A DNA stretch of 22,769 bases from the NCBI GenBank assembly GCA_964455155.1, contig CAYVYH010000017.1, forward strand, positions 1 to 22,769. Direction: 5' to 3'. Below are positions 14,946 to 22,663 of the stretch, in pieces. A program made the position numbers and the translations under genes. The stretch comes from UBA8403 sp964455155 (GTDB taxonomy: Bacteria; Bacteroidota; Bacteroidia; Cytophagales; Amoebophilaceae). Below the pieces are notes generated by a model. The model was not told where the DNA came from. It did no database searches and was given only the letters and a program-made list of their open reading frames with translations. Positions within the stretch are counted from its first letter, which is position 1. The number at the start of each line of letters is the position of its first letter.

Positions 14946-15062
14946 ATGAAGGTAAAGGCATCTGTTAAGAAACGGAGTAGTGACTGCCAAATTGTTCGTA
15001 GAAAAGGCAGGCTGTACGTGATCAATAAAAAGAATCCAAGATTCAAACAAAGACAAGGGTAA
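14946..15062 (+). CDS. rpmJ: 50S ribosomal protein L36 (single-cysteine type)
   Basis: 38-residue protein of the large subunit, easily missed because of its size. It reads MKVKASVKKRSSDCQIVRRK then GRLYVINKKNPRFKQRQG to TAA at 15060-15062. The sequence is typical of bacterial L36, but it has a single Cys (position 14) and no final zinc-binding His. This makes it the zinc-independent form common in Bacteroidota. It has its usual place between infA and rpsM, two bases before rpsM. Confidence 0.96.
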   Translation: MKVKASVKKRSSDCQIVRRKGRLYVINKKNPRFKQRQG

Positions 15063-15064
15063 GC

Positions 15065-15442
15065 ATGACTAGAATATTGGGTGTAGACATTCCAGACAAC
15101 AAACGGGGAGAGATTGCCCTTACTTATATTTTTGGTATCGGCCGTAGCTTGTCAAACAAGGTTCTCGAAACTGCAAAAGTACATAGAGACAAGCGCCCAG
15201 CGGATTGGACGGACGAAGAATCGAGGAAAATTCGGGAGGCTATTAGTGCGCAGTATAAAGTAGAGGGGGAGTTGCGTTCTGAAGTGCGCCTGAATATTAA
15301 GCGGTTGATGGATATTGGATCGCATCGAGGTAAGAGGCACAGGGCTGGGCTGCCCGTGAGGGGTCAGAAGACGAAGAACAATGCAAGGACGCGCAAAGGA
15401 AAGCGTAAGACAGTGGCCGGTAAGAAGCGGGCAACGAAGTAA
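15065..15442 (+). CDS. rpsM: 30S ribosomal protein S13
   Basis: Head protein whose C-terminal tail touches P-site tRNA and which bridges to L5. It has 125 residues. ILGVDIPDNKRGEIALTYIFGIG (residues 4-26), LRSEVRLNIKRLMDIGSHRG, and RHRAGLPVRGQKTKNNARTRKG are conserved. The basic lysine-rich tail is normal. A 104-base gap follows before rpsK. Confidence 0.97.
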   Translation: MTRILGVDIPDNKRGEIALTYIFGIGRSLSNKVLETAKVHRDKRPADWTDEESRKIREAISAQYKVEGELRSEVRLNIKRLMDIGSHRGKRHRAGLPVRGQKTKNNARTRKGKRKTVAGKKRATK

Positions 15443-15486
15443 ATAACGGCCATCAGTATCCATGACACTCAATGTCTGAGGAAGCT

Positions 15487-15517
15487 GTCCACCTCCAGTT
15501 AAAGCTTGAGGTAGGGC
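15487..15517 (+). repeat. Bulged hairpin between rpsM and rpsK
   Basis: In a 104-base gap inside the operon, GTCC-ACCTC (15487-15495) can pair with GAGGT-a-GGGC (15508-15517). This gives nine pairs with one bulged A and one G-U pair. Further pairing inside the loop is possible after one mismatch (AG with CT). It lies 30 bases before the S11 start and no T-run follows, so it is more likely a leader or processing structure than a terminator. Confidence 0.45.
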
Positions 15518-15546
15518 TGGCATGAAGCAATGACGCAGCAAGCACT

Positions 15547-15942
15547 ATGACAAAAAAGACGAAAAAAGATAAAACCTCGAAAAGAGTTGTAAAAGTAGAA
15601 AGAACAGGCCAGGTACATATTAAGGCTAGTTTCAACAATATTATTATCTCCTTGACGAATAGTGCCGGCCAAGTAATTTCATGGTCTTCTGCTGGTAAAA
15701 TGGGATTTAGAGGATCCAAGAAGAATACACCTTACGCGGCACAGAGAGCTGCAGAGGATTGTGCCAAGGTAGCCTACGAGCTGGGCCTTAGAAAGGTCAA
15801 TGCCTATATCAAGGGAGCAGGTGTCGGCCGAGAGTCCGCCGTGAGAACCATTCAAGAGGCTGGTATTGAGGTTGCAGCGATTCAAGATGTGACACCCCTG
15901 CCGCACAATGGCTGTAGACCTCCGAAGCGTAGACGCCCTTAA
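15547..15942 (+). CDS. rpsK: 30S ribosomal protein S11
   Basis: Platform protein that helps form the mRNA exit region with S7. It has 131 residues. GQVHIKASFNNIIISLTNSAG, ISWSSAGKMGFRGSKKNTPYAAQ (about residues 40-62), and the C-terminal DVTPLPHNGCRPPKRRRP are diagnostic. The lysine-rich N-terminus is a usual variation in this phylum. Confidence 0.97.
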   Translation: MTKKTKKDKTSKRVVKVERTGQVHIKASFNNIIISLTNSAGQVISWSSAGKMGFRGSKKNTPYAAQRAAEDCAKVAYELGLRKVNAYIKGAGVGRESAVRTIQEAGIEVAAIQDVTPLPHNGCRPPKRRRP

Positions 15943-15971
15943 TCTTATTCAAATTAATAAAGAAAGAAAGC

Positions 15972-16571
15972 ATGGCAGTATACAGAGGTCCCAGAGCAAG
16001 AATAGAAAGAAGGTTCAATGACCCTATCTTCGGGCAAGGTAAGGCCCTGCATAAGAAGGGTTACCCCCCAGGTCAACATGGGAGAATACGCAGAAAAAAA
16101 TCAGAATATGCGTCACAACTCATGGAGAAGCAGAAGGCTAAGTATACCTATGGATTATTGGAGAAGCAGTTTGCTAATCTTTTTCATAGAGCCGTTAGAA
16201 AGAAGGGAATAACAGGTGAGGTATTATTACAGTTTTTGGAAGCACGTTTAGATAATACAGTCTATCGTTTAGGTATAGCTCCTACAAGGAGGGCTGCCAG
16301 GCAGTTGGTGCTACACAAACATATTACTGTTAATGATGCTGTCGTCAATATACCCTCTTACACCTTGAAGCCAGGTGATTTAATTGGTGTACGCGACAAA
16401 TCTAAGTCGTTGGACGTTATCAAAGACAATGTCACTGCCCCACACAAAGGCTACACGTGGCTGGAGTGGGATGGTACGCAAATGAGAGGGAAGCTTGTGG
16501 CGCTACCATCTAGAAAGGAAATTCCCGAAAAAATTAATGAGCAGAGTATTGTTGAACTATATTCCAAATAG
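15972..16571 (+). CDS. rpsD: 30S ribosomal protein S4
   Basis: Primary 16S rRNA binder that starts body assembly and, in enterobacteria, represses the alpha operon. It has 199 residues. YRGPRARIERRFNDPIFG and KKGYPPGQHGRIRRKKSEYA form the N-terminal region, without the zinc cysteines of some bacteria. The S4 RNA-binding domain runs through LEARLDNTVYRLGIAPTRRAARQLVLHKHI (about residues 91-120). A-rich sequence precedes the ATG. Confidence 0.97.
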   Translation: MAVYRGPRARIERRFNDPIFGQGKALHKKGYPPGQHGRIRRKKSEYASQLMEKQKAKYTYGLLEKQFANLFHRAVRKKGITGEVLLQFLEARLDNTVYRLGIAPTRRAARQLVLHKHITVNDAVVNIPSYTLKPGDLIGVRDKSKSLDVIKDNVTAPHKGYTWLEWDGTQMRGKLVALPSRKEIPEKINEQSIVELYSK

Positions 16572-16624
16572 GCATTAATACTTTTTGTTTCTTTCTGAAG
16601 ATCTTAATAAAAAGAACAACAACA

Positions 16625-17614
16625 ATGTCAGCAATAGCGTTTCAAATGCCTGGAAAAGTCTCGATAGAAAAAGCAGACAATTTTTATAGTACCTTCACTT
16701 TTAAACCCCTTGAAAAAGGATACGGAGTCACTATTGGGAATACCTTGAGAAGGGTACTACTCTCTTCATTGGAGGGATATGCGATTACGTCGGTCAAAGT
16801 CCCTGGAGTACAACACGAATTTTCTGCTTTAAAGGGTATAGTAGAAGACATAGCAGAGTTGGTGCTCAATTTAAAGCAGGTACGATTCAAAAAAGTAGCT
16901 GGCCATGCGAGTGATAAGATATTTGTCTCAATAAAAAAACAGGAAGTATTTAGGGCGGGCGACCTTATTAGGTTTACATCGGCTTTGGAGGTGCTCAACC
17001 CAGATTTTGTCATTTGCCATCTTGATCCATCTGCTAGCATCGAGCTGGAAATTACGGTGGAGAAAGGCAGGGGCTATATTCCTGCAGAGGAGAATAAACC
17101 GGCCAACGCGGCCATTGGTGTTATTGCTATCGATGCGATTTTCACACCTATTAAAAGTGTTAGCTATAGGGTAGAAAATATAAGGGTGGAGCAGAAAACG
17201 GATTATGAGAAGTTGATCATTGACATACAAACAGACGGCTCCATCAACCCAGAGCAAGCGCTCGAGCGTGCTTCTAAGCTTATTATCGATCATTTTCTTC
17301 TATTTTCGGACGACAACATGGTACTGGAAACTTCAAGTGACGAAGAGACAGTTATCGTAGATGAGGAGCTACTGCGTGTGCGCAAGCTACTCAAAACCCC
17401 ACTTGCTGAACTTGGTTTGTCCGTCAGAGCCTTCAATTGCCTCAAGGCTGCAGAGGTAAAAACCTTGAGCGATCTGGCAGGACTGGAGGTTTCCGATATG
17501 ATGAAGTTCCGGAATTTTGGTAAAAAATCACTCAAAGAACTTGAGGAACTCATAACAAACAAAAATCTGAGCTTTGGCATGGATCTATCCAAATATAAGT
17601 TGGACGAGGCCTGA
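16625..17614 (+). CDS. rpoA: RNA polymerase alpha subunit
   Basis: Assembly scaffold of RNA polymerase. The N-terminal domain dimerises and binds beta and beta'; the C-terminal domain binds UP elements and activators. It has 329 residues. GYGVTIGNTLRRVLLSSLEG (about residues 33-52) is the dimerisation signature, followed by HEFSALKGIVEDIAELVLNLK. After an acidic linker (about 235-250), the C-terminal helix-hairpin-helix domain starts near 255. It holds LSVRAFNCLKAAEVKTLSDL, where Arg268 corresponds to the DNA-contacting Arg265 of E. coli. Intact and of normal length. It is separated from rplQ by a terminator-like hairpin. Confidence 0.98.
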   Translation: MSAIAFQMPGKVSIEKADNFYSTFTFKPLEKGYGVTIGNTLRRVLLSSLEGYAITSVKVPGVQHEFSALKGIVEDIAELVLNLKQVRFKKVAGHASDKIFVSIKKQEVFRAGDLIRFTSALEVLNPDFVICHLDPSASIELEITVEKGRGYIPAEENKPANAAIGVIAIDAIFTPIKSVSYRVENIRVEQKTDYEKLIIDIQTDGSINPEQALERASKLIIDHFLLFSDDNMVLETSSDEETVIVDEELLRVRKLLKTPLAELGLSVRAFNCLKAAEVKTLSDLAGLEVSDMMKFRNFGKKSLKELEELITNKNLSFGMDLSKYKLDEA

Positions 17615-17631
17615 GCACATGGTATAGCATC

Positions 17632-17662
17632 TTGCTCAACGCTGTTCCAGCGACAATTTTTT
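17632..17662 (+). terminator. Terminator-like hairpin between rpoA and rplQ
   Basis: CGCTG (17640-17644), loop ttc, CAGCG (17648-17652). The stem can extend by TTG (17632-17634) with CAA (17654-17656) across a small internal loop, and TTTTTT (17657-17662) follows at once. That is the layout of an intrinsic terminator, placed 17 bases after the rpoA stop and 30 before the rplQ start. Because rplQ must still be expressed, it would act as a partial terminator or attenuator, or rplQ has its own promoter. Confidence 0.5.
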
Positions 17663-17691
17663 AGTAAGACCAGATTTGACTAAAGAAAAGA

Positions 17692-18255
17692 ATGAGACAC
17701 GGAAAAAAATTTAATCATTTGAGTAGGCCAGCTGCTCACAGGAAAGCATTGCTAGCCAACTTGGCTAAGTCATTGATTATACACAAGCGGATCAATACCA
17801 CTCTGGCCAAAGCTAAAGCATTGAGAAAATTTGTGGAACCTATTCTGACGAAGGCTAAGAACGATACTACCCATGCCAGGAGAGTAGTATTTTCTTATTT
17901 TCAAGACAAAGTACCTGTTAAGGAGTTATTCGATAATATTGCTGCCAAGGTTGCGGATAGACCTGGAGGCTACACGCGCATTATTAGACTAGGGAACCGC
18001 TTGGGCGACAATGCTGAAATGTGTATGATCGAGTTGGTGGATTATAATGAACTTTTTCAGAAGGGAACTAAGTCGGAGAAATCCAAGACGAGAAGGAGCA
18101 GAGCAAAGGTGGCAGCTACAAGAGAATTACCCCAAGTACCTGCCCATGAAAAAGTCGACCCAGTCTCTACATCCACGGTCAGTCCGCAGGGTGACGAGCA
18201 CAAGGAGGAGTTACCACCAGTAGGAGAGGTTGCACAGCTAGAAACCAAAGACTAG
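17692..18255 (+). CDS. rplQ: 50S ribosomal protein L17 with C-terminal extension
   Basis: Large-subunit protein near the exit tunnel. The core (residues 1 to about 122) is canonical: MRHGKKFNHLSRPAAHRKAL, then KRINTTLAKAKALRKFVEPI and RPGGYTRIIRLGNRLGDNAEM. A tail of about 65 residues follows. It is first basic (KSEKSKTRRSRAKVA), then acidic and rich in Pro and Glu. E. coli L17 stops at 127 residues; tails of variable composition are common in Bacteroidota. The tail looks disordered, and I know no function for it. It is the last ribosomal gene of the block. Confidence 0.96.
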   Translation: MRHGKKFNHLSRPAAHRKALLANLAKSLIIHKRINTTLAKAKALRKFVEPILTKAKNDTTHARRVVFSYFQDKVPVKELFDNIAAKVADRPGGYTRIIRLGNRLGDNAEMCMIELVDYNELFQKGTKSEKSKTRRSRAKVAATRELPQVPAHEKVDPVSTSTVSPQGDEHKEELPPVGEVAQLETKD

Positions 18256-18277
18256 GATACCCTTGTGTTGGGGGTCT

Positions 18278-18296
18278 AGTCTTCAACAAAAAGACT
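18278..18296 (+). repeat. 6-bp inverted repeat after rplQ
   Basis: AGTCTT (18278-18283) and AAGACT (18291-18296) flank a 7-base A-rich loop, 23 bases after the rplQ stop. A T-G pair extends the stem by one. There is no T-run after it. It may be a 3'-end protection hairpin or chance. Confidence 0.3.
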
Positions 18297-18389
18297 GCTA
18301 CTGATGCAAGCAAGGATGGTTGTCAACGCCTAGCTATGAGGTAGTGGCTAATCAGAATGTCGTATTCTTATCTAATGCCTCCTTATTCT

Positions 18390-18419
18390 CTCTCATCGCA
18401 ACCGCAGTTATCATGAGAG
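18390..18419 (+). promoter_or_regulatory. Alternative hairpin overlapping the terminator before eno
   Basis: CTCTCAT (18390-18396) is an exact reverse complement of ATGAGAG (18413-18419). Within the loop, AAC (18400-18402) can pair with GTT (18407-18409). The 3' arm is the same sequence that forms the 5' arm of the terminator stem at 18416-18430, so the two structures cannot coexist. This has the geometry of an antiterminator, but no ligand domain or leader peptide was recognised. Confidence 0.35.
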
Positions 18420-18438
18420 CGGTGTGCTCTTGTTTTTT
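18413..18438 (+). terminator. Intrinsic terminator between rplQ and eno
   Basis: AGAGC (18416-18420), loop ggtgt, GCTCT (18426-18430). Wobble and A-T pairs at 18413-18415 with 18431-18433 lengthen it, and a T-run at 18433-18438 follows. It lies about 160 bases after the rplQ stop and 48 before the eno start. It probably ends the ribosomal operon. If the eno promoter lies upstream of it, it would instead control eno. Confidence 0.6.
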
Positions 18439-18486
18439 AGCGACGATACCCCCATCACATAGCTAAGAGATTTTTAACACCGTATC

Positions 18487-19764
18487 ATGAGTAAGATCAA
18501 AGACATTCGTGCCAGACATATTTTAGATTCTAGAGGAAATCCCACCGTTGAAGTAGAGGTATGTACCCAAGATGGGGCTATAGGCGTGGCTGCTGTGCCC
18601 TCAGGTGCATCTACAGGTAGCCATGAGGCACTTGAACTGCGTGACACAGATAATCCACAGTATTTAGGAATGGGTGTTCAAAAGGCTATCAAACATGTTA
18701 GGGAAGTTCTAAAAGAGGAGCTTATAGGTATTTCTGTCTTTGAGCAGGGATACGTAGATCGGCTCATGTTAGAGTTAGATGGCACCTCTAATAAGTCCAG
18801 GTTGGGTGCCAATGCGCTCCTAGGTGTTTCCCTAGCGATAGCTAAGGCGGCGGCTTTGTCTGCTAAGATGCCTTTATATCGCTATCTAGGAGGTACCAAT
18901 GCCAATACCTTACCGACACCCATGATCAATATACTCAATGGAGGTGTGCATGCAGACAATGCTGTCGACTTGCAAGAATTCATGATTATGCCCGTCAATG
19001 CAGTTAGTTTTTCCGAGTCTTTGCGTATGGGTGTAGAAGTATTTCATCATCTAGGGAGGTTACTAAGAGCTAATTCATTTTCTACTAATATTGGCGACGA
19101 GGGTGGATTTGCTCCCAGTGTTTCCTCCAATGAAAAAGCTGTAGAATTAGTATTACAAGCTGTTGAGAAGGCTGGCTATCGGCCAGGAGAGGATATCTTT
19201 ATTGCATTGGATGCTGCTGCTTCTGAGTTTTATGATTCACAAGAAAAGTGCTACTTCCTTCGAGGAACTTCTGGTAAAAAATACTCTTCTGCAGAACTTG
19301 TGGCGTTTTGGGAAGACTGGTTATGTAAATATCCCATTCTATCTATTGAGGATGGGATGGCAGAAGATGATTGGGAAGGATGGCGGCAGCTGACTGCTGC
19401 TGTGGGCGACCGTGTTCAGCTCGTAGGAGATGATCTGTTTGTGACCAATTCAGAAAGATTGCAGCATGGCATCAATATGAAGACAGCCAATGCAATCCTC
19501 ATCAAGATGAATCAGGTAGGTACACTCAGTGAGACGCTGGAAACGGTGAAGCTAGCCCATAAGCATGCTTACAACAGCATCGTATCGCATCGTTCGGGAG
19601 AGACAGAAGACACTTTTATCGCCGATTTGGCCGTTGCTTTAAACACTGGCCAGATTAAAACAGGTTCCGTCTCGCGCTCTGATAGAACCGCAAAGTACAA
19701 CCAACTGTTGCGCATTGAAGAGACATTAGGTGATGGAGGCCGATTCGCTGGCAAGCCGTTTTAG
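18487..19764 (+). CDS. eno: Enolase (phosphopyruvate hydratase)
   Basis: Converts 2-phosphoglycerate to phosphoenolpyruvate in glycolysis. It has 425 residues, normal length. Expected active-site residues are all present: Glu205 in GDEGGFAP, metal ligands Asp242 (LDAAASEF), Glu288 (SIEDGM) and Asp315 (VGDDLF), and the base Lys340 in the signature ILIKMNQVGTLSET. The substrate-binding SHRSGETED follows at 367-375. SGASTG (39-44) is the mobile catalytic loop. It is preceded by a 231-base gap with a terminator and no recognisable consensus promoter. The next gene starts 16 bases after it, so they are probably cotranscribed. Confidence 0.98.
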   Translation: MSKIKDIRARHILDSRGNPTVEVEVCTQDGAIGVAAVPSGASTGSHEALELRDTDNPQYLGMGVQKAIKHVREVLKEELIGISVFEQGYVDRLMLELDGTSNKSRLGANALLGVSLAIAKAAALSAKMPLYRYLGGTNANTLPTPMINILNGGVHADNAVDLQEFMIMPVNAVSFSESLRMGVEVFHHLGRLLRANSFSTNIGDEGGFAPSVSSNEKAVELVLQAVEKAGYRPGEDIFIALDAAASEFYDSQEKCYFLRGTSGKKYSSAELVAFWEDWLCKYPILSIEDGMAEDDWEGWRQLTAAVGDRVQLVGDDLFVTNSERLQHGINMKTANAILIKMNQVGTLSETLETVKLAHKHAYNSIVSHRSGETEDTFIADLAVALNTGQIKTGSVSRSDRTAKYNQLLRIEETLGDGGRFAGKPF

Positions 19765-19780
19765 AAAATAATTTGAACCT

Positions 19781-20080
19781 ATGCGCGTCATGTGGAAAAA
19801 ACTTCCTCACTGGGCGAAGAGCTTTTATTTTCTGTCAGGACTGGGGTTCTTGTTTTGGATGCTTTTTTGCGACGCGGAAGATTTTTTTACGCAATATCAA
19901 TTGAGGAACAAGCTGAGATGCTTAGCAGAAGAGAAGCGCCACTATCTAAAGCAAATAGAAAAGCTACAACAAGACAAGAAAGAATTGGTAAGTCATGAAG
20001 ACTTACTAGAGAAGTTTGCTAGAGAAAAGTACTTCATGAAAAAAAAGACAGAAGATCTCTACGTCATCGTCGATGAATGA
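19781..20080 (+). CDS. DivIC/FtsB-like septum formation protein
   Basis: Small bitopic division protein of the FtsB/DivIC family, expected to join FtsL and FtsQ/DivIB in the divisome. It has 99 residues: a short cytoplasmic N-terminus, one membrane helix (about 14-30, FYFLSGLGFLFWMLFC), then a charged coiled coil (about 38-70). It ends with the motif LLEKFAREKYFMKKKTEDLYVI typical of Bacteroidota members (residues 75-96). ATG 19790 is an alternative start three codons in. It lies between eno and murF-alr. Confidence 0.9.
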   Translation: MRVMWKKLPHWAKSFYFLSGLGFLFWMLFCDAEDFFTQYQLRNKLRCLAEEKRHYLKQIEKLQQDKKELVSHEDLLEKFAREKYFMKKKTEDLYVIVDE

Positions 20081-20160
20081 GTCGTTGGGTTGTATAGTGG
20101 TCAACTTAAGAAGGCTGTACTATCAAATCATTACATAGCGCATCATTTTCCCTGCCTTGC
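20081..20160 (+). other. Short gap with a repeated motif before murF-alr
   Basis: An 80-base gap. TAGTGGTCAACTTAA (20095-20109) matches TAGTGGTCGACTTGA at 2420-2434 at 13 of 15 positions. ATAGT (20094-20098) is complementary to ACTAT about 25 bases downstream, around 20119-20123. No consensus promoter or terminator was seen. Confidence 0.35.
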
Positions 20161-22635
20161 ATGTTCCTCTTCAGTGAACTATTAACCCTTGTAGGAGGTA
20201 CTATCATCCAATATGTTGCAGACGCCCCAATCAGCAATATATTGCTAGATAGTAGGAAGCTCTCAACTACTGCTGATAGTCTATTCTTGGCTATGCGGGG
20301 CCAGTATCACAACAGTCACCAGTTTCTACCGGTAGTTTATGGGCGAGGCATCAGGAATTTTGTGGTAGAAGAAGGCAGTGAAGTTGCTTATGAGCAGCTC
20401 AAAAATGCCAACGTTATTCGAGTAGCCAACAGTATTGACGCTTTGCAACGGTTGGCGGCTCACCATAGAAATCAGTATCAGTTGCCCCTTCTGGCTGTTA
20501 CGGGAAGCAATGGGAAGACCATCGTCAAGGAGTGGCTTAGTCAGCTGTTGTCCTTGAAGTACGCTGTGGTGAAAAGCCCCAAAAGTTACAACTCACAAAT
20601 CGGTGTCCCCTCCTCAGTGTTTCTGATGCACGCAAATCACGAGTACGGTGTTTTTGAGGCAGGTATCTCGAGGCCTGGGGAAATGGCAAAATTGGAGGAC
20701 ATTCTTAAGCCTACTCTTGGTATGTTCACCAACATAGGCCCGGCACATGACGCAGGTTTTGTTACCCAACAGCAGAAACTCAACGAAAAGGCACTACTAT
20801 TCAGGAGGTGCCAGAGGATTTACTATTGTCTCGATCATACACCCATCCATCAAGTTTTGATGACGCTGTATCACAATAAAGTACAGCTGGTGACTTGGTC
20901 TTTGTTTGACAATGCTGCCGACTACAAGATCCAAAAGTACTTACTAGCCACAGAGAAGCAGACAAAGCTTATAGTAGTCACTCGGTGGCAGTGTTATACT
21001 TTTATCTTACCGTTCCAAGACGATTTTTCTATAGAAAATGCAATCCACTGCATTGTATTCCTGTTGCAAGAAGGCTTTAGTACTGCTATGATACAGGAAC
21101 CTCTTACGAAGCTTAGATCGGTACCTATGCGCATGACTTTGAAGGAAGGCATTAACAACTGTCAGGTGATCGATGATACTTATAATAACGATTTAGTAGG
21201 CTTGCAGGGAGCCTTGGACTTTATGGCTCAACAGAATAAGGCCTCTCGAAGAACAGTGGTGCTATCTGATTTGCCACAAACTGGTGTAGCCGCCGAGTCA
21301 CTTTACCTACAAGTTGCACAGCTTCTTAAGGGCAAGCAAGTAGACCGGATCATCGGAATAGGCAAGGAGCTAACTGCGTACGCTGAAGCTTTTGCACCGT
21401 TTGATACCTGCTTTTACGAAAACACCGAAGCATTACTTAAAGAGAATATTCAGCAAATATTTAGCGATGAATTAATACTTGTGAAGGGTGCGAGACGTTT
21501 TGGCCTAGAGAGGGTGGTAGATCGGTTGCAGCAAAAAGTACATAGTACTGTTCTTGAAGTAGATCTAGATGCTGTCACCCATAATCTCAACTTTTTTCGA
21601 AGTAAACTATTTGAGGGAACCCGACTGATGGTCGTGGTCAAAGCCCTGGCATACGGTAGTAGTAGCTTTGAGATTGCACACCTTCTTCAGTACCACCGTG
21701 TGGATTACCTGGCAGTGGCATATGCCGATGAGGGCATGTTGCTGCGTGCACATGGCATTACACTCCCCATCATGGTGATGAATCCTACGCCAGAGAGCTT
21801 TGATAAGCTTCTTGAGCACCGCTTAGAGCCGGAGGTATACAGCCTCAAGTTGCTGCGTGAATTACGTGATTTCTTGGCCCTTCGGAATAAGTGTATTGAT
21901 ATACACCTGAAACTAGAAACAGGAATGTATCGGCTGGGGTTTGAGGAGCAAGAGCTCAGTACACTTGTACAGGTATTGTCTACCTCGCCAGCCATTCGCG
22001 TAGTGGGTATCATGAGTCACCTGGCTGCTGCTTCCGACCAGCAACATGATGGTTATACCAGACATCAATTTGCGCTGTTTACGAAACATGCCAACTATAT
22101 CGAAAAAAAGCTGGATATCCGTGTAATCAAACACCTACTCAATTCTTCGGGTATTCTTCGGTTTCCTGAGTACCAGTTAGGTATGGTTCGATTAGGCATT
22201 GGCTTGTATGGTGTAGGAGTGGGTAAGGAGGTACAGCAGTGCCTTGAAGTTGCTAGCACGCTTAAGACTGTTATTTCTCAGATTAAAATGATTCCCCAAG
22301 GAGCAACGGTTGGTTACGGAAGACAAGGCGTTGCCAAAAAAAATATGCGGATTGCTACCCTAGCTATTGGCTATGCTGACGGATTTAACAGGGTACTGAG
22401 CTATGGTAAAGGTAGTGTCTGGATCAATGGCCATTTCGCTCCCATCGTAGGTGCTATTTGTATGGATATGAGTATGGTAGATGTCACGAATATACCTGCT
22501 GCTGAGGGGGATACGGTTATCATCTTTGGTAAAGCGTTACCTATTGCTGAATTAGCTGCTTCTATGGGTACCATTGCGCATGAAGTACTGACGAACGTGA
22601 GTGAACGGGTGAAGAGGATATATTATGCAGGCTAA
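20161..22635 (+). CDS. murF-alr: Bifunctional MurF ligase / alanine racemase
   Basis: Fused enzyme supplying both the D-alanine and the ligation step of cell-wall precursor synthesis. Residues 1 to about 457 are MurF, which joins D-Ala-D-Ala to UDP-MurNAc-tripeptide using ATP. They contain the P-loop TGSNGKT (114-120), FEAGISRPGEM (165-175), FTNIGPAH (189-196) and DDTYNNDL (338-345). Residues about 463-824 are the PLP-dependent racemase, which interconverts L- and D-alanine. The Schiff-base lysine is Lys494 in VVKALAYGS, and the likely catalytic Tyr is Tyr719 in TVGYGRQG. GMYRLGF (588-594) and AIGYADGFNR also match. The fusion is characteristic of Bacteroidota. Alternative: the P-loop Ser-Asn in place of Thr-Asn is minor. 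Confidence 0.96.
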   Translation: MFLFSELLTLVGGTIIQYVADAPISNILLDSRKLSTTADSLFLAMRGQYHNSHQFLPVVYGRGIRNFVVEEGSEVAYEQLKNANVIRVANSIDALQRLAAHHRNQYQLPLLAVTGSNGKTIVKEWLSQLLSLKYAVVKSPKSYNSQIGVPSSVFLMHANHEYGVFEAGISRPGEMAKLEDILKPTLGMFTNIGPAHDAGFVTQQQKLNEKALLFRRCQRIYYCLDHTPIHQVLMTLYHNKVQLVTWSLFDNAADYKIQKYLLATEKQTKLIVVTRWQCYTFILPFQDDFSIENAIHCIVFLLQEGFSTAMIQEPLTKLRSVPMRMTLKEGINNCQVIDDTYNNDLVGLQGALDFMAQQNKASRRTVVLSDLPQTGVAAESLYLQVAQLLKGKQVDRIIGIGKELTAYAEAFAPFDTCFYENTEALLKENIQQIFSDELILVKGARRFGLERVVDRLQQKVHSTVLEVDLDAVTHNLNFFRSKLFEGTRLMVVVKALAYGSSSFEIAHLLQYHRVDYLAVAYADEGMLLRAHGITLPIMVMNPTPESFDKLLEHRLEPEVYSLKLLRELRDFLALRNKCIDIHLKLETGMYRLGFEEQELSTLVQVLSTSPAIRVVGIMSHLAAASDQQHDGYTRHQFALFTKHANYIEKKLDIRVIKHLLNSSGILRFPEYQLGMVRLGIGLYGVGVGKEVQQCLEVASTLKTVISQIKMIPQGATVGYGRQGVAKKNMRIATLAIGYADGFNRVLSYGKGSVWINGHFAPIVGAICMDMSMVDVTNIPAAEGDTVIIFGKALPIAELAASMGTIAHEVLTNVSERVKRIYYAG

Positions 22636-22663
22636 AAGGCTATCTCCTCATTAATCAACAAAA

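Noticed and set aside
16572..16624. A promoter upstream of rpoA (TACTTTTTG around 16579)
   Set aside because: The -7 box has a three-base spacer instead of two, and no TTTG lies at a proper distance.
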